In this document: one piece after another, positions 58,801 through 64,000 of the stretch
Layout: every line of letters starts with the position of its first letter
Position numbering within the stretch: position 1 is the first letter of the stretch
Assembly (NCBI GenBank): GCA_964019055.1
Contig: OZ025208.1
Span: forward strand, 4,600,453-4,664,452
Direction: 5' to 3'
DNA from: Anthopleura xanthogrammica
Lineage: Eukaryota > Cnidaria > Anthozoa > Actiniaria > Actiniidae
DNA length: 64,000 bases
Translations under genes and position numbers: made by a program
The notes under the pieces: generated by a model
The model's input: only the letters and a program-made list of their open reading frames with translations
What the model was told of the DNA's origin: nothing
Database searches by the model: none

Positions 58801-58982
58801 TACACCTACTTGCAAGAACGTTGTCATACAACATTTGAGCATTTGTAGTTTAGTTGATTAGGAATAAATTCAAAGTACAAAAGAAGATCATTGAAGCAGA
58901 ACTCTTTCTTTTGTACTTTGAATTTATTCCTAATCTTGAAACTACAAATGTTGTATGACAACGTTTTTGCAATTAGGTGTAT
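58801..58982. mobile_element. Foldback/MITE of about 180 bp between two microsatellites
   Basis: The left arm (CACCTACTTGCAAGAACGTT then GTCATACAACATT and GGAATAAATTCAAAGTACAA) is mirrored by the right arm ending GACAACGTTTTTGCAATTAG. The loop is around GATCATTGAAGCAGAACTC. Both sides pass straight into hexanucleotide repeats. Confidence 0.8.
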
Positions 58983-59195
<213 letters not shown>

Positions 59196-59229
59196 TATGT
59201 ATATATACATATATATATATATAGTATCT

Positions 59230-60063
59230 ATAGTCTCTATACATAGAGATACTTTAGTGGTTGATGTACTGAGAAAGAGCAATTCCTACAAGACTACTAT
59301 AGCTAACAACTACCTAATTGGCATGTTAAATTTAAGTCTATATATCAAAATTTTTACTTTTACTTTTTATTTTTACTAAATACATAACGAGTTATAAGTC
59401 CCGCAATTCAGATTTTTTCCTCTATTTGATAAAAAAAGTTTTCTTCGCCTATGATCAGAGTGGCCCATGCCCACTTGTGTTGAGTATAAGATAAAGCAAT
59501 CTAGCTCCGCAAGTTGAATACAGCGGCATTCAGACAAATTTAGAGAAGCAGTTTTATCTTTCTATCTTACTTTAGTAAAATTCGTTAATAGAGGCTCTCG
59601 ACAACATATTCTAGATTTGTGTGGCTTTACGCTAGACTGTAAAGGCCAATTTACACTCGCGATGTTTGAGGCGATTCGAGTAGATGCGATTTTTGCAATT
59701 GAAAAGTTTGAGTTTAAAAACTCAAATATCTAAGTACAGTACCAGAATATCTTTGAGATTTTTGTGTTTGGAAGAACATGCAGATTAGTCTTGAAGTTTA
59801 AAAGTACTACAATGTCAGCAAAATTAGTTCAAATTAAAATTTAATGTTGTAAAATAATGTGAGTATCTGTTATGATCTTTAAAAACAAATGACTAAAATA
59901 AATTCTATCGTGCCAAAACAAAAGATAAAGGGGTTACGTAACTTAGGATTAATAGCAAGTCTCAAGAGAACACTATTTAAGAGCAAATTTTGCATATACA
60001 TTCAATGGGTCGCACAGTTACTTCGGATAAACCCCAAGCAGTATTAATTTTCAAGAACGAATA
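59230..60063. other. Gap, no gene seen
   Basis: AT-rich; no coding sequence. It could contain the 5' LTR or leader of the BEL/Pao fragment, but no LTR pair was found. Confidence 0.4.
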
Positions 60064-61290
60064 ATGGCACAGAATTGTAAGTATTTCAAGAATTCCAACA
60101 CTGGATGGAAAAGTACTCTCAAGATGAAGATGAGCGGTTACAAAGATTCCGCAAAGCTCTTCCAAGGAATTCCTGGTGGACAGATCAAGTTAGGACGTGC
60201 AAAACCATTGACAAAGCATGGAAAATCCTCGACGTTGAATTTCTTGACAAACGAAAATTAATGGACGAGCTATTGGTCGATGTTAACAGCTACAAGACCG
60301 TTAGACGAGATTCCAAGTCTCTCACACGTTACGCAACAGTTATATCTACCTTCGTCAACGATATGGAAGATAACGGATGCCAGATTACCAATGCAACAGA
60401 AGCACCATTTGTCATGTCACAGTTCATATCGAAATTGGACATTAAAGACAACACCGAGTTTGGACTAGAAATGTACAGAGAAAAGAAAGAAGAAAGCGTT
60501 TCCAACTTAGTCGAGTGGTTACAGATAGAAGCAAGATTAAGGTCGAGAGGAAAGAAAGACAGTGACGCTGAGGTTAAAGGTGAGAAAGCCCAATCAAGTT
60601 ACAGAAAGACGGAAGGTTATGCTGTGAACACCACTTTGAAACAAGTTCCATCAGACGAATGTCCCTTAGGCTGCACAACGAAACATCTACTGTTTGCCTG
60701 TCCGAAATACCATAATTCAACAGTTGACCAAAGATGGCAAGTAGTAAAACAACACAAACGATGTCGCAAGTGCCTTCTAAACCATCATACCGACAATTGC
60801 AGAAAGACCGATGGAACGACATGTGACAAGTGCAATAGACGACACCATCGTTCACTGCATAATGAGAGAAATTCAAGTACCAATTTGAATCCCAACGCAA
60901 CGTCATTTACAAGCTCAAATCAAGAGACTGATACTGGAAGCGTCCAAAGAGAGAATTCCAAGAAAGAAGAGACGCAAGAAACTGATACCAAGAATGTTCA
61001 AGGAAGTAATTTGGAGAACAACATCATTGGTCTCTGTCCTGTCCAAAAAATCAAGATAAGAGATAAAGAAGGAAGTTTAATCGATGCACTCGCAATGATT
61101 GACAGTGGATCCAATACAAGCTTCATTTCCAAGAAAACCGCCCAAAAACTTGGTCTCACAGGTCTAAGACGCATCTTAAGATGAACCTAGCCGGAGGTAA
61201 GAAGAATCTTGAAGAATCGGAACAACTAGAAGTTACAGTGATGTCCCCTACAGACAAGAACGTTGAAAAGTATGGAAAGCCACCACTGTC
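60064..61290 (+). mobile_element. BEL/Pao-like LTR retrotransposon fragment
   Basis: Carries gag and the start of the protease only; RT, RNase H and integrase are missing, and the sequence gives way to minisatellites at about 61330. No LTRs were found within the window. Confidence 0.75.
60105..61184 (+). pseudogene. BEL/Pao-like gag plus aspartic protease start, truncated
   Basis: About 359 residues. Residues 1-150: helical capsid-like region (RTCKTIDKAWKILDVEFLDK, YATVISTFVNDMEDNGCQIT, FISKLDIKD). Residues 180-245: Cys/His knuckles (CPLGCTTKHLLFACPKYHN, then CRKCLLNHHTDNC and CDKCNRRHH). Residues 325-345: AMIDSGSNTSFISKKTAQKL, the active-site Asp-Ser-Gly of a retropepsin-like protease. A frameshift near 61165 ends the frame at 61184; NLAGGKKNLEESEQLEVTVM continues in another frame. 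In the family this polyprotein forms particles and is processed by the protease. The copy is inactive. Confidence 0.78.
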
Positions 61291-61354
61291 TTAGGTGAAA
61301 ACATTATATGATATTATGTTCATTTGTCATTATGAGCGCCCGTTAGACAATCAT

Positions 61355-61655
61355 ATTCGGTGGCTACCACATTATATTTAGTGGACATGGCATTATATAT
61401 GGTGGACATGGCATTATATTTGGTGGACATTTCATTATATATGGTGGATATGTCATTATATATGGTAAACATGGCATTATATTCTGTGGACATGGCATTA
61501 TATTCTGTGAACATGGCATTATATATGGTGGATATGTCATTATATATGGTGGATATGTCATTATATATGGTGGACATGGCATTATATATGGTGGACATGG
61601 CATTATATTCTGTGAACATGGCATTATATATGGTGGACACCACATTATATGAACA
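61355..61655. repeat. 21-bp minisatellite, about 14 units
   Basis: Units of the form GGTGGACATGGCATTATATAT, with variants (TATGTC, TTCTGTGAACATGG). Because 21 is a multiple of three, both strands stay open (MVDMALY-type repeats), which does not indicate a gene. Confidence 0.93.
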
Positions 61656-61838
61656 CCGGACATTATATGAACACGACATTATACGAACACGACATTTTAC
61701 GAACACCGGACATTATACGAACACCGGACATTATATGAACACGACATTATACGAACACGACATTATACGAACACGACATTATACGAACACGACATTATAC
61801 GAACACGACATTATACGAACACGACATTATACGAGGTT
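61656..61838. repeat. 16-17-bp minisatellite, about 11 units
   Basis: Units of ACATTATACGAACACG with occasional ACCGG insertions and ATATG variants. It shares CATTATA with the adjoining 21-bp array, so one may derive from the other. Confidence 0.9.
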
Positions 61839-61922
61839 GTTCGCGGGCTCATTTTGTTCAGCGGATTTTTATTCAAAGTGGGCTTCCTGTGGTGTTTCCC
61901 AGAAGTCTTTGTTTCTAACAAG

Positions 61923-63937
61923 ATGGCCGCCTTGAGCGAAGAAAGCATGCTCTCGGTTCTTAAAAAGATCGGTTTACAAGCTTTGGCTCAAAAATTTGAA
62001 AAAGAAAAAGTAACAGTCAACATTGTGCCTACGTTAAAAGACGAGGAGTTGATAAAACTTGGTGTTGAAGCCCTCGGAGATCGAATTAGGCTACGGCAAA
62101 TTTGTGCCAAAAGTATAAGAGCCGCAAGTTCTGCAGCTACTATCACTGGTGTTCCAAGCCAAACAACTCCACAAGCTGCCATAAGAGAGAGGCTGAGTCT
62201 TTTTTCTCCACGACGCACACAGTCAGGAAATCGGTCTAGTTCAAAGAGGACCAACTCTCAGCGATCTTGGACGCCGCAGTTCTATTGTCTCTCAAACAGA
62301 GAAGCGAATAAAGTTCCCACTGCTAGTGAAAAGCAAGCGTTGATAAGGTCTGGCTTGGGTTTAAAGAAAATCAAACTGGAAATTGGAGATGACGAAGAGA
62401 CAGTCATACAGAAAATAACCTCTGCCGATCGTGATGAGGATGGCCAACCCAAGGGGTTCCCTCGCTTAAAAGAAATCGGTGGATTTGAATTTCTTTATTG
62501 TGGAAGTAATTCCAGAGAGTTAAAGCTGCTAAAATGTGCCCGAACTGCCAAGCAATTGAGGTATTATTCTATATATTTCCTTTGTGAAATTGTTATAATA
62601 ACAATAGTATTATGGTGATGATCGAAGATCCTTATTATCAGTCAGCACAGCTGACTGTCGTGTCCTATTGATGGTTAACACATTTTTTTGAAATCTATTA
62701 AATTATATAATTTTATTTATTTTAGACAAAACATCGGAGGATCTCAGTGCAAGATATACTTGCGACCTATACAGATGAACCTGTCTTTAGAGGATGATAG
62801 TGGCAGTTACAATAAAAAAACCAGCCTCAAAGAAAAATGCAACATTTGTGACAAAACCTTCCCCATTGATATTCTTAGAGAGCATTTTTCATCCTGTTCA
62901 GATTTTGCTACTAAATCTGGATCTGAGTCAACAGAAGATGAACAAGAAGAAAAGTCTCACACAGAAAATGAAGATGATGATACGACAACTGAAACTCCTC
63001 TAAATGGTAGTGATAGTGGAACAACTGTTAACCCTGTTACAGTAGACCTGACTGCAGATGAGATGAATGCTGAGAGTGGAAAGGAACCAGACAATGTTTC
63101 TGAAGCCTCCCTTGAAGGAGCCATAAAGAACATTTTAACTCACTGCAAAGAACAAAATTGTGTTGAAGTCCTCAGTTATATGCAGAAGATGATTGTGACT
63201 GGCAGACCCCTTGAAATTGAAAACCCTAATGAGGCCCTTGAAGGAGATACAAATTTCATACTGGTAGACAGAGAGAATCTCTTGTCCACCGCATTTGAGG
63301 AAATCAATGCCTTAACAGATTTGAGGAAAACATTGGAGGTGTAATTTTATAATGAGGTATGAGAATGATTGCCCAAAAGTTGTACTATTTCTAACTTTTA
63401 AATGGACACTTTTTAATATTTGTGTAGTACAGTACTTAAATTAGATTTTTCTTTTTTTAACATACTTCCAACTAGAACCCAGTTACCAGTAGCCCAAACG
63501 AATATGAATTTCAAGTCTCAAACACCTCTTAGGGAACATTCATTTTTTAGGGGCGTGGAGGAATTAGGGGGAAGGGTTAAGAAAAATTTACACTGTCACC
63601 TTTTTATCTTATAAAGCAAAAGAGGGGGGGGGCTAAGTTTTTTTTAACTGGTGCTGTTTAGGATTCCTCTGCCCCACCCCCCCCCCCTCCTAAAAAATTA
63701 ATGCTACCTTATACAAAGGTTTTTGATGTTTGAGAAATCCTGACATTTCATTTATGAATACATATTTATACATATTATAATTATATTATTATTGTTATCA
63801 ACAGACAGCTCAAGATAGTGGAGGCCCAAGAAAGGAATTTTTCAGAATTCTTTTGCAACAAATATGTGAGACTTACTTTGGAGATGAATTAAGAACAGAT
63901 GTACCAAATAAATATATCACCATTGGTATCATTTTTG
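61923..63937 (+). pseudogene. SAM - zinc finger - HECT-type gene, 5' part, with an in-frame stop; continues past the window
   Basis: Exons 61923-62560, 62726-63356 and 63805-63937 join in phase (donors GTATTA, GTATGA, GTAAGA). Residues 1-65: SAM-like domain (MLSVLKKIGLQALAQKFEKE, DEELIKLGVEALGDR). Then a Ser/Arg linker, a conserved block (GGFEFLYCGSNSRELKLLKC, GGSQCKIYLRPI), a C2H2/C2HC finger (CNICDKTFPIDILREH...C), an acidic stretch, and the start of a HECT-like domain: NALTDLRKTLEV, a TAA at 63342-63344, FYNE, and in exon 3 DSGGPRKEFFRILLQQI. Relatives read Gln at the stop, so CAA to TAA is likely. HECT proteins transfer ubiquitin through a C-terminal Cys, which lies outside the window. 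The stop makes this a probable pseudogene or a polymorphic or sequencing-error site. Confidence 0.7.
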
Positions 63938-64000
63938 GTAAGATAAAATGTACTACCTTGTATACCTTATATTTTACCATAACTTGTACATTTCCCATGT

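Noticed and set aside
59230..61330. LTRs of the BEL/Pao element
   Set aside because: No direct repeat pair seen around the gag fragment.
61320..61935. 190-codon Met-Val-Asp-Met-Ala-Leu-Tyr repeat ORF and minus-strand counterparts
   Set aside because: Translations of the 21-bp and 16-bp minisatellites; the real SAM gene start is at 61923.

Overview
This 64-kb window looks like an animal genome, most probably a cnidarian and more likely an anthozoan (sea anemone or coral). Basis: AT-rich DNA, short GT-AG introns, APE-type LINEs of the CR1/L2 and Tx1/L1 groups, a GIY-YIG Penelope-like element, a BEL/Pao gag, PIF/Harbinger and Tc1/mariner transposases, and SAM-HECT genes. The species is inference; no rRNA, tRNA or housekeeping gene was found to fix it. 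Almost everything is mobile DNA, much of it nested.

Layout. 1-4.8 kb: minus-strand Tx1/L1-like LINE (ORF1, endonuclease, RT, C-terminal domain) lying against the 3' end of a spliced, truncated SAM-domain gene (4.8-5.96 kb). 6-11.3 kb: non-coding, with tandem repeats, MITEs and a broken rve-integrase pseudogene. 11.35-17.35 kb: a decayed CR1 LINE split by a younger CR1/L2-type LINE (11,684-15,097), duplicated AATTC at the junctions. 17.4-17.9 kb: MITE/foldback elements.

18-50 kb carries four divergent copies (E1-E4) of one transposase-like gene family that I cannot assign to a named superfamily. E2 (28,277-35,359) is the key copy: 713/712-bp near-identical terminal inverted repeats, a TTAA duplication, and one apparently intact three-exon gene for about 1,161 residues. 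E1 (about 17,991-27,769) also has long inverted repeats but is decayed and carries a Harbinger element. E3 (38.57-42.25 kb) and E4 (48.3-50.06 kb) are degraded. All four share an N-terminal Cys/His domain with the same phase-1 splice position, and a C-terminal zinc finger plus homeodomain-like region. Between E3 and E4 lie decayed multi-exon minus-strand genes of unknown function.

50.06-51.6 kb: two Penelope-like fragments in opposite orientation, the first ending in a convincing hammerhead ribozyme. 51,611-58,723: a second large DNA transposon (E5) with inverted repeats of about 340 bp, an intact four-exon DD34E Tc1/mariner-type transposase (327 aa) and a convergently placed intact four-exon accessory gene (260 aa). 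58.7-59.2 kb: hexanucleotide microsatellites around a foldback. 60-61.2 kb: BEL/Pao gag-protease fragment, then minisatellites. 61.9 kb to the end: a SAM/zinc-finger/HECT-type gene with an in-frame stop, running out of the window.

The main candidate for something undescribed is the E1-E4 family, with E2 as a possibly autonomous member; the second is E5, a two-gene, intron-containing, long-TIR member of the Tc1/mariner superfamily.
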